This document shows, one piece after another, positions 1-6,720 of a stretch of DNA of 12,661 nucleotides. The stretch covers positions 1 through 12,661 of the forward strand of contig DKNW01000129.1 in assembly GCA_002469805.1 (NCBI GenBank). Reading direction: 5' to 3'. This stretch comes from Rhodobiaceae bacterium UBA7378. GTDB taxonomy: Bacteria > Pseudomonadota > Alphaproteobacteria > RS24. The notes below the pieces were generated by a model that did not search any database, was not told where the DNA came from, and worked only from the letters and a program-made list of their open reading frames with translations. How positions within the stretch are numbered: position 1 is the stretch's first letter; each line of letters begins with the position of its first letter. Both the position numbers and the translations under genes were made by a program.

Positions 1-805
1 CAAGATGCAACAATTGAAAATGCCGACGAACGGCGCCCAGCGCTGTCTGAATTGTCTGCCCACCGGCAGTTAGCCGCGCCAATGTTTGGTCGGCTGCGGC
101 CACCCGCCCCAGCGCCACCGCATCGATCAGACTATCCAGCGTCAGAGACGATTGATCACCCAGGGCTGCGTCAATATCATCCAGCGTTATCAGGGCCGTG
201 TCGCCAGAAAATCCTTCACTGCCGCGCGGCCCTTTGAATAGCACCAGCCGCTCAATTTCGCGGCGCATTATGCCGCGATCCGTAGCGAGTCGGGCCACCG
301 TTGCTTCCAGCGCGGCGGCCTCTATGCGAAAGCCTTCGGCATCTAATTGGTCGCGTACAAGTTGCGACAGCTCGCGCGCATCAGCTTCAAAACACGGCAG
401 CGCCATCGCCTCGGCATGGCTTTCAGCGAGCTTGCGCAGCGCCGCCGAGGGGCGCAGGCTTCCCGCCTCGATGACCACCAATGCCTGCACTGCAGGCATG
501 TCGAGATATTCACCCGCGGCACGCGCCACTTGTCCACCACCGCCGCGCACAAGCACAAGCTTCGTGTTGCCAAACATGGGAATGGCGGCGGCTTCGTCGG
601 CAAGGCGACCGCCGGCAACGTCGGTATCATTCAAGTCAGCAAGTTGCAGCGGGTCCGGGTCGGCACCCAGAAAAGAGGTGATAATGCGTTGCCCGATATC
701 GCGCACACCGCCCTGATCTGGTCCGTAAACAAGTATGAGCGCAGGTGTTTTCTCCGGCGGAAAGCCATTTACATAAGCGTCGACTTTGTTGGCCGAAAGT
801 TTCAT
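1..805 (-). CDS. holA: DNA polymerase III subunit delta, 3' end cut by window edge
   Basis: This is the delta subunit of the DNA polymerase III clamp loader, the subunit that opens the beta sliding clamp at the replication fork. The frame starts at ATG 805-803 (MKLSANKVDAYV) and stays open to the left edge, giving about 268 codons of a protein that is usually about 340 residues, so the C-terminus is missing. The N-terminal part has the family's typical 'LVYGPDQGGVRDI' segment at residues about 27-39, a degenerate nucleotide-binding loop. This is followed by 'IPMFGNTKLVLVRGG' (about 75-89) and the helical 'DRGIMRREIERLVLFKG' stretch near residue 185. The start codon overlaps the lptE stop as ATGA, so translation is probably coupled. 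leuS-lptE-holA is a widely conserved order in proteobacteria, which supports the call. I am sure of the family and see nothing odd in the visible part. Confidence 0.93.
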   Translation of the reverse strand, partial: MKLSANKVDAYVNGFPPEKTPALILVYGPDQGGVRDIGQRIITSFLGADPDPLQLADLNDTDVAGGRLADEAAAIPMFGNTKLVLVRGGGGQVARAAGEYLDMPAVQALVVIEAGSLRPSAALRKLAESHAEAMALPCFEADARELSQLVRDQLDAEGFRIEAAALEATVARLATDRGIMRREIERLVLFKGPRGSEGFSGDTALITLDDIDAALGDQSSLTLDSLIDAVALGRVAAADQTLARLTAGGQTIQTALGAVRRHFQLLHL

Positions 806-1383
806 GGGGCTTTGGGTGGCGAATCTGGGCGCAGTTCGGGGGAAGCGTCGTCAGGTAGATCCGCGAGCGCCAGCTGGATATCGGCAGCGATCCGGTCAAG
901 TGCTGTGTTGCGCAGGCTGGCTTCGGTTTCTTGATTGGTCAGCTCACTAAACGAGCGGTTATAACTCGACGATACCCGTAAATTGACTGTGTTGACTATT
1001 TCTGATGATACAAGCGAGATCGTGACGTTAGCCGCGACGGTCAATTCGATGCGCTCCGTCGACCCATCCGTCGAGGTTAGCGCGTCCCGCCGTGTTTCGC
1101 TTAAATTAATCACCACGAGATATTTACCGTCTTCGCCTGGTTGAAGCTGGGCGTCAAGGCGGTCGCCCAGATACCGGCCCGCGCGCGTGTCGGGTAAATC
1201 AATGCTACGCACTTCCAGCGAGTAGGCGCCGCCATCGCGCACCGCATAAATGGGCTCAAACCCGCAACCAGAAACCACCAGAGACAGCGCCATCAGCGCG
1301 CCAAAGGCCAGCCCGTTGCGGCTAGACGACGAAATTGACGATGCGCCCGGGGACAACAATGCATTTTCGGATCGGTTTGCCAT
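802..1383 (-). CDS. lptE: LPS-assembly lipoprotein LptE
   Basis: LptE is an outer-membrane lipoprotein that plugs the LptD barrel and helps deliver lipopolysaccharide to the cell surface. From ATG 1383 the product has 193 residues. A signal sequence ends in the lipobox LVVSGC, with the lipidated Cys at residue 40, followed by GFEPIY, the usual start of mature alphaproteobacterial LptE. The rest is a beta-rich domain with a polar, Pro-rich tail. I chose ATG 1383 because a GGAG motif lies about 10 bases upstream; a GTG at 1413 and an ATG at 1293 are alternatives. The 1293 start would leave almost no signal peptide and no positive charge. With the 1383 start the gene overlaps the leuS 3' end by 62 bases, so much of the signal peptide is encoded inside leuS. 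Its TGA overlaps the holA ATG. Family identity rests on the lipobox, size and position. Confidence 0.88.
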   Translation of the reverse strand: MANRSENALLSPGASSISSSSRNGLAFGALMALSLVVSGCGFEPIYAVRDGGAYSLEVRSIDLPDTRAGRYLGDRLDAQLQPGEDGKYLVVINLSETRRDALTSTDGSTERIELTVAANVTISLVSSEIVNTVNLRVSSSYNRSFSELTNQETEASLRNTALDRIAADIQLALADLPDDASPELRPDSPPKAP

Positions 1384-3916
1384 CCAGAAATTTCTCCACT
1401 TGGGGTTCGGCACGCGCTTGTTGCTCTATCGTAGCCTGATCTGCCGATTTGGACACAGTAATTTCTGCCCGTCGTTTGCCATTAATCTGAACCGGCATAA
1501 TAACCGTGTCGACTTCGAGTGCGGCAGCGTCTGCCTTGGGCCATGCAGTTTGCGCAACGAGGCCAGCGCCACCAAGCGCCTGCCAGCAGGTTTCGGCCAG
1601 ATGTGGCATCATCGGCGCAAATAATTGCACCAGTGCTTCAAGCCCGGCTTTCAGCACCTGATGGTCGCTTGGTTTGCCAGTCGGCTCGAAAGATGACAAC
1701 GCATTGGCCAGATTATAAATACGCGCTACAGCGCGGTTGAAGCCAAGTGCGTCGAGGTCTTGCGTTACGCTATCAATGCTGCGATGCACGCTCTCATAAA
1801 GCGCGCGGCCCTCTTGCGACAAATCAGCAGGTGCGCCAGCGCTTGTCGGTACATCGCGCAAGGCCTCTGCATGTGTATCAATGAGCCGCCACACGCGTTG
1901 AACAAAACGCCACGCGCCATCTACGCCGTCTTGTGTCCACTGCACATCGCGCTCGGGCGGCGAGTCTGACAGCATGAACCACCGTGCTGTGTCCGCCCCG
2001 TATGTCGCAATAATATCATCAGGGTCGACAACATTCTTTTTCGACTTCGACATTTTCTCCACGCCGCCAATTTCCACGGCATGCGTCGGGTCCGTTCGTA
2101 AAAATGCTCCGGCTTCACGCCGGTCAACCTGTTCGGGCAATAGCCAGTTGCCATCATTATCGCGATAAGTTTCATGGCAGACCATACCTTGTGTAAATAG
2201 GCCAGCAAATGGCTCATCTGTCCCTAGGTGGCCGGTGCGGTTCATGGCGCGTGCGTAAAATCGCGCATATAGCAAATGCAGGATCGCGTGCTCAATGCCG
2301 CCAATATATTGGTCAACGGACATCCAGTAATCTGCAGCCGCTCGCTCGGTCGGCCTTGCATCATCCAAGCCGGTGAAGCGGGCGTAGTACCAACTGCTAT
2401 CGACAAACGTGTCGAACGTGTCGGTTTCGCGCGTCGCGTCCGCGCCACATTTCGGACAGGGGGCATGTTTCCATGTTGGGTGTCGGTCAAGCGGATTGCC
2501 CGGCTCGTCAAAACTCACATCTTCAGGCAGAGTAATTGGCAAATCGGCGCGCGGCACGGGCACAGCCCCACACGTGTCGCAATGCACCATGGGTATCGGG
2601 CACCCCCAATAACGCTGGCGCGAAATACCCCAATCGCGAAGGCGGAAATTTACCTGTCGTGCGCCTCGGTTTTCCGTCTCGAACCGGTCGATGATTTGGG
2701 CGCGTGCCGTGTCAGGGGCAAGCCCGTCAAGGTCGCGTGAATTGAACATCACGCCATCGCCCGTATATGCCGTATTGGTAACGCTAAATGTCGCATCGTC
2801 ATCGGCCGGCCGCACCACCGGATAAACCGGCAGATCGTATTTGCGGGCAAAATCAAGGTCGCGCTGATCGTGGGCGGGGCAGGCAAAAATGGCACCCGTG
2901 CCGTAGCCCATTAAGACAAAATTGGCGACATAAACGGGCAGTAGCCAATCGGGTTCAAGCGGGTGGCGTACGCGCAACCCTGTGTCGTACCCCAATTTTT
3001 CGCCGCCTTCTATTTCGCTTTCGCTCGTGCCACGGGCCGCGCATAGCGCCCGAAACTCCGCCAGTTTTGTGTCGTCGGCCGCTAGTGCAATGGTCAAGGG
3101 ATGGTCGGGCGACAAAGCGCAAAAGCTGGCACCGTAAAGCGTGTCCGGGCGCGTTGTGTAAATGTCGATATGGGTCGCCCCGCCCGCGGGCGCTTCTAGT
3201 TCGAAGCTGCATGCCAACCCTTCCGAGCGTCCGATCCAGTTGGCTTGCATCAGGCGCACTTTCTCGGGCCAGCGCGTCAGGTCGTCCAGCGCCGAAAGCA
3301 GATCATCGGCAACATCAGAAATTTTCAAAAACCATTGGGTTAGCGCACGCTGTTCTACGGGTGCGCCAGAACGCCAGCCCTTGCCGTCAATCACCTGCTC
3401 ATTTGCCAGAACAGTGTGGTCAACCGGATCCCAATTCACGATGCTCTCGCGCCGGTCGACAAGCCCAGCGTCTAGAAAATCCAGAAACATGGCTTGCTCG
3501 TGGCGGTAATAAGACGGGTCGCACGTCGCAAACTCGCGCGACCAGTCGAAAGAAAGCCCAAGCGATTTAAGCTGCGCGCGCATGGCATCAATGTTTTCAT
3601 AGGTCCAAGTCGCTGGGTGAACGCCCTTTTCGATCGCAGCATTTTCTGCCGGCATGCCGAAAGCGTCCCAGCCCATCGGGTGCAACACATTATAACCCTG
3701 CGCTTTTTTGAAGCGCGCGACCACATCACCCATGGCGTAATTGCGCACATGACCCATATGAATGCGCCCCGATGGATAGGGAAACATTTCAAGGACGTAG
3801 TATTTCGGTTTGCCGCAATCTGGGCCTTCCGCTTTGAAGCAGTCGGCGGCCTCCCAAGCGGCTTGCCAGCCATGCTCGCTTACCGACGGATCATAACGTG
3901 ACACATTGGTCGACAC
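1322..3916 (-). CDS. leuS: leucyl-tRNA synthetase
   Basis: This class I aminoacyl-tRNA synthetase charges tRNA-Leu with leucine in the cytoplasm. At 864 residues it has normal bacterial length. The Rossmann domain carries the HIGH-type motif HMGH (residues 53-56, after PYPSGRI). The CP1 editing domain, around residues 220-420, has the threonine-rich TTRPDT motif that hydrolyses mischarged tRNA. A zinc-ribbon-like region follows with CDTCG and CPKCG pairs. The KMSKS loop is intact at residues 621-625, before the anticodon-binding helical domain and the C-terminal tail. The start is GTG 3916, supported by GGAG at 3926-3923 with a 6-base spacer. The upstream DUF3576 gene ends only 29 bases before it, and lptE overlaps its 3' end, so it sits inside an operon. 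All catalytic motifs are intact. Confidence 0.97.
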   Translation of the reverse strand: MSTNVSRYDPSVSEHGWQAAWEAADCFKAEGPDCGKPKYYVLEMFPYPSGRIHMGHVRNYAMGDVVARFKKAQGYNVLHPMGWDAFGMPAENAAIEKGVHPATWTYENIDAMRAQLKSLGLSFDWSREFATCDPSYYRHEQAMFLDFLDAGLVDRRESIVNWDPVDHTVLANEQVIDGKGWRSGAPVEQRALTQWFLKISDVADDLLSALDDLTRWPEKVRLMQANWIGRSEGLACSFELEAPAGGATHIDIYTTRPDTLYGASFCALSPDHPLTIALAADDTKLAEFRALCAARGTSESEIEGGEKLGYDTGLRVRHPLEPDWLLPVYVANFVLMGYGTGAIFACPAHDQRDLDFARKYDLPVYPVVRPADDDATFSVTNTAYTGDGVMFNSRDLDGLAPDTARAQIIDRFETENRGARQVNFRLRDWGISRQRYWGCPIPMVHCDTCGAVPVPRADLPITLPEDVSFDEPGNPLDRHPTWKHAPCPKCGADATRETDTFDTFVDSSWYYARFTGLDDARPTERAAADYWMSVDQYIGGIEHAILHLLYARFYARAMNRTGHLGTDEPFAGLFTQGMVCHETYRDNDGNWLLPEQVDRREAGAFLRTDPTHAVEIGGVEKMSKSKKNVVDPDDIIATYGADTARWFMLSDSPPERDVQWTQDGVDGAWRFVQRVWRLIDTHAEALRDVPTSAGAPADLSQEGRALYESVHRSIDSVTQDLDALGFNRAVARIYNLANALSSFEPTGKPSDHQVLKAGLEALVQLFAPMMPHLAETCWQALGGAGLVAQTAWPKADAAALEVDTVIMPVQINGKRRAEITVSKSADQATIEQQARAEPQVEKFLDGKPIRKCIVVPGRIVNFVV

Positions 3917-3945
3917 ACTGGTCTCCGATAAAGCGCGGGCGGCGC

Positions 3946-4518
3946 TTATCTCGCGGCCCTTCGCGCTACCTTATATTCGCGGGCGCGGGTTAAAATCAGG
4001 TTTTCAAGTTGCCGGGCAACATTTGCTGTCGGGGCCGTATTGACCCAGCCGCCCGACTTGTGAACTTGCTTGAACAAGGAAACCCGCAGCGCGTCTGCCC
4101 GCAATGTTTGGCCGCTAATTACGACATTAGCTTTGAACCGCTCATTGGGTTGTTCGGGATCATTAAACCAGTCGGTAATGATAACGCCGCCATCAGGGTC
4201 GGTCGAGGCAAGCGGCATGAACGATAGCGTATCCAGCGCGGCGCGCCATAAATCTCCATTGACGGCAAGCCCAACATCTTCAGGCATGCCTCCGCCGGAC
4301 GCCCCGCCAAAGTTGAACGAGAAGGCATCGAAAAACGAGCCGCTTTCGGCATCAGCCGTATTGCCCTTTGTCGGGTAGTCGTCTTCGAAGACAAGATTAT
4401 CTGCGCAGGCGCCAAGTGTCGCGACGGCGGCAAGCACAAAAACAACGCGCCGTGCTTTTTTCAGGGCGTAAACATGCGCGGGAATAGAGGGCGATTTGAT
4501 GGTCATTAATCTGTCCAT
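3946..4518 (-). CDS. DUF3576 family lipoprotein
   Basis: This is a predicted lipoprotein of 190 residues with no established function. A basic n-region (KKARR, about residues 20-24) precedes a hydrophobic segment and the lipobox TLGAC, with Cys at residue 38. The mature part starts acidic and Gly/Ser-rich (SGSFFDAFSFNFGGASGGG), then forms a compact domain with DLWRAALDTLSFMPL, GGVIITDWF and a C-terminal helical end. This pattern matches the alphaproteobacterial DUF3576 family as I know it, which is often found next to leuS and lptE. That location and the lipobox suggest an envelope role, but this is inference. ATG 4518 and an in-frame ATG at 4506 are both possible starts; neither has a clear ribosome-binding site. 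The leuS start lies 29 bases downstream, so the two are probably co-transcribed. Confidence 0.82.
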   Translation of the reverse strand: MDRLMTIKSPSIPAHVYALKKARRVVFVLAAVATLGACADNLVFEDDYPTKGNTADAESGSFFDAFSFNFGGASGGGMPEDVGLAVNGDLWRAALDTLSFMPLASTDPDGGVIITDWFNDPEQPNERFKANVVISGQTLRADALRVSLFKQVHKSGGWVNTAPTANVARQLENLILTRAREYKVARRAAR

Positions 4519-4545
4519 TTGCGGCTTAAAAAGAAACTCTCAACT

Positions 4546-4574
4546 TTCTTATGGTGCGGCTCTCTAAATGTAAA
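4546..4574 (-). promoter_or_regulatory. candidate promoter for the DUF3576-leuS-lptE-holA unit
   Basis: On the minus strand TTTACA (4574-4569) resembles a -35 box, matching TTGACA at five of six positions. It is followed after 17 bases by TAAGAA (4551-4546), a weak -10 that matches at three of six positions. The placement, just upstream of the DUF3576 start and downstream of a possible terminator, is sensible. The weak -10 keeps confidence low. Confidence 0.25.
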
Positions 4575-4606
4575 GAAAAAGCACACCGCCCGGCCATTCA
4601 ACCGAT

Positions 4607-4625
4607 AAAAAATGCCAGCGCCGGC
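4607..4625 (-). terminator. weak candidate intrinsic terminator after the ThiE-like gene
   Basis: Read on the minus strand, GCCGGCGCTGGC is followed by A and a run of six T residues. It can form only a four-pair stem (GCCG with TGGC, one G-U pair) around a four-base loop. The T-run and the position just after the ThiE-like stop codon fit a terminator, but the stem is short. It may only partly separate that gene from the leuS operon. Confidence 0.28.
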
Positions 4626-4632
4626 CTCTGGT

Positions 4633-5217
4633 TCACAGATTGTTGAAGGTTGTAATTCCCGCAAATCCGTAAACCTGCCCGCTGGCAGCAAGCCGTCGAT
4701 GGTTTTGCGGGGTCATGCCACCCAGCGCATAGACACGCAGGCCGCGGCGCGTGGCATGGTTGGCAAGGTCGAAAAACCCGTAGACACCCAAACAAGGCGC
4801 ATTTGGATGGCTGGCGGTTGCAAACACGGGCGATATCAGCACAGCACCAAAACCGTGCTGCGCGGCTCTGTTTACCTCGGCTTTGTTGTGCGCCGCAGCA
4901 AGCGATCTGCCGCGCAAGGGTGGCGGCAAAGGGTGGCGCAACGGGTGGCGGGTTTGATAGGCCGGTGCGTGATACCCCGCCCCCAATTTGGTAGCCAACG
5001 CGCGGTCGCCAGCAACAAAAAAAACATGCCCTTTTTGCCGGCACGCGCGGGCCATGCGTTCGCCCAACTCTGCCCGATGCGGATGCGCGTAGTCGCGCAA
5101 AATGACACCGCTCGCCATGGGCAGGCGCGCCAGTGCCGCCTGCCAGTCGGGGAACCGGTCGCTATCCGTGATCAGCAATCGACGGGGAATTAGGGTTGGC
5201 CTTGCGCTCGAAAACAT
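4633..5217 (-). CDS. thiamine phosphate synthase family protein (ThiE/TenI-like, divergent)
   Basis: This 194-residue protein has the TIM-barrel pattern of the ThiE/TenI family, whose best-known member couples the thiazole and pyrimidine halves of thiamine. Recognisable landmarks in order are LLITDSDRF (14-22), GVILRDY (37-43), FFVAGDRALA (66-75), AAAHNKAEV (107-115), ISPVFATASHPNAP (128-141), YALGGMTPQN (163-172) and GFAGI (184-188). Several positions differ from canonical ThiE. The NDR motif is GDR, the VHLGQ-type strand reads GYHAPAYQ, and the lysine of the TPTK loop is replaced (TASH). It may therefore be a non-catalytic or differently specific paralogue, or a TenI-type tautomerase relative. 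Start ATG 5217 has no obvious ribosome-binding site. It is divergent from the YggS gene and lies 114 bases upstream of the DUF3576 gene. I am confident of the fold family but not of the reaction. Confidence 0.72.
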   Translation of the reverse strand: MFSSARPTLIPRRLLITDSDRFPDWQAALARLPMASGVILRDYAHPHRAELGERMARACRQKGHVFFVAGDRALATKLGAGYHAPAYQTRHPLRHPLPPPLRGRSLAAAHNKAEVNRAAQHGFGAVLISPVFATASHPNAPCLGVYGFFDLANHATRRGLRVYALGGMTPQNHRRLAASGQVYGFAGITTFNNL

Positions 5218-5326
5218 CGCAAAATAGCTTGGCCTGCGCTTGGTCTCGGCACAAGCGAATTATCTACGAAGTGAAGCGCCAGGAGCATAGTTTTAAACAA
5301 ACCATGATACGGAACATAAGGCACAT

Positions 5327-6010
5327 ATGACAGAAACGCGCGACATATCATCGCCGGAACGGTTGCACATTATATCGTCTGAATTATCGGCGCTGGCGCG
5401 CCAGCATGGGCGTGCGCCGGATGATGTGACGCTGATCGCTGTATCAAAAACGCATCCCGCATCCGTCATTTTGCCGGTACTTGATGCAGGCCATCGGGTG
5501 TTCGGGGAGAACCGCGTTCAGGAGGCGGCAGAAAAATGGCCGGCGCTGCGCGCAACCTATGACGATGTCGAACTGCATTTGATCGGTGCCTTACAAAGCA
5601 ATAAGGCGGCGCAAGCGGTTGCATTGTTTGATGTCATCCACAGCCTTGATCGGCCCAAGCTTGCTGCCGCATTGGCGCGGGCGATGGCGGAAACGGGGCG
5701 CCGACCGCAGCTATTTATTCAGGTCAATACAGGCGACGAGCCGCAAAAAGCCGGTATCTCTGTCGCGGATCTTCCGGCTTTCGTGGCCCAATGTCGCGTC
5801 GACCATAATCTGCCATTGGCTGGCCTCATGTGCTTGCCGCCGGTTGGCGAAGCGCCGGGCCCGCATTTTGCGTTGCTGGACAAGCTGGCGCGGTCACTTG
5901 ATCTGGCGTGTTTGAGCATGGGCATGAGTGCCGATTATGCCGCCGCGGTATCGCAAGGCGCGACGCATGTGCGGCTTGGAACGGCAGTATTCGGCCCTCG
6001 CGGAGGTTAG
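5327..6010 (+). CDS. yggS: YggS/PLPBP family pyridoxal phosphate homeostasis protein
   Basis: This is a cytoplasmic PLP-binding protein of the YggS (PROSC/PLPBP) family, which buffers free pyridoxal phosphate and has no known enzymatic activity. Its 227 residues match the family length. The single-domain alanine-racemase-type barrel shows the PLP lysine in LIAVSKTHP (Lys41), the signature HRVFGENRVQEA (about 56-67), HLIGALQSNKA (about 84-94), HSLDR (about 105-109) and QVNTG. Near the C-terminus come CLSMGMSADYAAAV and HVRLGTAVFGPR, which form the phosphate-binding site. The start ATG 5327 has AAGG upstream. It is divergent from the ThiE-like gene, and its stop lies 33 bases from the convergent YkuD gene. 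All family hallmarks are intact. It is the only vitamin B6-related gene in the window. Confidence 0.95.
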   Translation: MTETRDISSPERLHIISSELSALARQHGRAPDDVTLIAVSKTHPASVILPVLDAGHRVFGENRVQEAAEKWPALRATYDDVELHLIGALQSNKAAQAVALFDVIHSLDRPKLAAALARAMAETGRRPQLFIQVNTGDEPQKAGISVADLPAFVAQCRVDHNLPLAGLMCLPPVGEAPGPHFALLDKLARSLDLACLSMGMSADYAAAVSQGATHVRLGTAVFGPRGG

Positions 6011-6043
6011 GCCTAATCTATGGATGGCTATCGGATCGAAAAA

Positions 6044-6553
6044 CTATCCAATATGAACAAAGCTGTGCGGTGTGATGTGGGTCAAAATCTGCCCCATCAT
6101 CGGGCGCGAAACAGCCACACAGCCTAGTGTCGGTTGAAAGTCGTTTTTCTCGAGATGTAGAAATATTGCGCTGCCCTTCGATGGCACGGGCGGATCGTCA
6201 TTATAGCCCAGCTCAAGAAACACATCATAAAGGCCATCGGCTCGCCACAAAATTTCATGCGATGCGGCAAAGGGAAGCCCGACAAGGCGGTTATATTCCG
6301 GTGCCGAAATATCGTCGCACCACCCGCTTTTCCGCTCGATCTGGCGAGTGTCGAGCAATGTTATAGGGCGCGGCTCGCGGTCGGGCCGGTACCAGACCCG
6401 GCGTACTGGCCACGCGCCGGCTGGGGTGATGCTATCGCCTTCTGTCTTCGCTGTGGCAATGCCACGCGCGCCTAGCGCACAAGGGGCTGACACGCTGTTT
6501 AGGCGAAGGGTGCCGCGTGCGGGTGTCGCCGTCGGGGTGATAAAAATATCCAT
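6044..6553 (-). CDS. YkuD (L,D-transpeptidase catalytic) domain protein
   Basis: This 169-residue protein consists almost entirely of a YkuD domain. YkuD enzymes are cysteine transpeptidases that make 3-3 peptidoglycan crosslinks or attach proteins to the wall. The substrate-side motif reads GDSITPAGAWPV (residues 39-50), the counterpart of the usual G-D-x-x-T-P-x-G. The catalytic region is KGSAIFLH, with His133, followed twelve residues later by LGCVAVS, with Cys145, so both key residues are present. There is no signal peptide or membrane segment, since the domain begins almost at the start. That resembles other short alphaproteobacterial members I recall, but raises the question of where it acts. 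Start is ATG 6553; a small hairpin lies just upstream. It is divergent from a response regulator, which may control it (inference). Confidence 0.88.
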   Translation of the reverse strand: MDIFITPTATPARGTLRLNSVSAPCALGARGIATAKTEGDSITPAGAWPVRRVWYRPDREPRPITLLDTRQIERKSGWCDDISAPEYNRLVGLPFAASHEILWRADGLYDVFLELGYNDDPPVPSKGSAIFLHLEKNDFQPTLGCVAVSRPMMGQILTHITPHSFVHIG

Positions 6554-6558
6554 ACACT

Positions 6559-6574
6559 CAGCCTAGCGAGGCTG
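6559..6574 (-). promoter_or_regulatory. stem-loop over the likely ribosome-binding site of the YkuD gene
   Basis: CAGCCT AGCG AGGCTG is a perfect six-pair inverted repeat with a four-base loop. It ends six bases upstream of the YkuD ATG at 6553. On the minus-strand transcript the only Shine-Dalgarno-like bases (AGG, about eight bases before the ATG) lie in its 3' arm, so folding could hide the ribosome-binding site. Confidence 0.4.
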
Positions 6575-6582
6575 ACACATGG

Positions 6583-6630
6583 GTCAAGAAGCCCGGGTCA
6601 AGAAGCCCCGGTCAATGAAGTCAGATCAAG
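6583..6630 (+). repeat. four direct repeats at 14-bp spacing in a divergent promoter region
   Basis: Copies of a TCAAG-type core start at 6584, 6598, 6612 and 6626, exactly 14 bases apart. The first two copies share GTCAAGAAGCCC in full (6583-6594 and 6597-6608). The third is GTCAATGAAG and the fourth ATCAAGG. The array lies between the divergent YkuD and response-regulator genes, so it could be a multi-site operator or a decaying minisatellite. Confidence 0.6.
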
Positions 6631-6664
6631 GATATGTGTGTTCAAAAAAGATTTACGGTGTGTC

Positions 6665-6693
6665 TTCTCATTAGGCGCCACAAACTCTAAAAT
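6665..6693 (+). promoter_or_regulatory. candidate sigma70-type promoter of the response regulator gene
   Basis: TTCTCA (6665-6670, four of six matches to TTGACA) is followed after 17 bases by TAAAAT (6688-6693, five of six matches to TATAAT). Transcription would begin about 20 bases before the response-regulator ATG at 6721. The 14-bp repeat array ends about 35 bases upstream of the -35 box, a position suitable for an activator. Confidence 0.4.
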
Positions 6694-6720
6694 AATACAC
6701 TGCAGAGGGGGGATCATCAT

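Noticed and set aside
2788..3570. Plus-strand open frame of 260 codons opposite leuS
   Set aside because: It is antisense to the LeuS catalytic and editing domains, and its Arg/Pro/Ser-rich composition is typical of shadow frames.
4531..4550. AAGAAA/TTTCTT inverted repeat upstream of the DUF3576 gene
   Set aside because: It is an all-A/T stem apart from one pair, with an 8-base loop. It is too weak to call as a terminator or regulatory hairpin.
6011..6043. Possible bidirectional terminator between the YggS and YkuD genes
   Set aside because: The only inverted repeat (TGGATGG with CTATCCA) has a G-U pair, a 16-base loop reaching into the YkuD gene, and no T-run.
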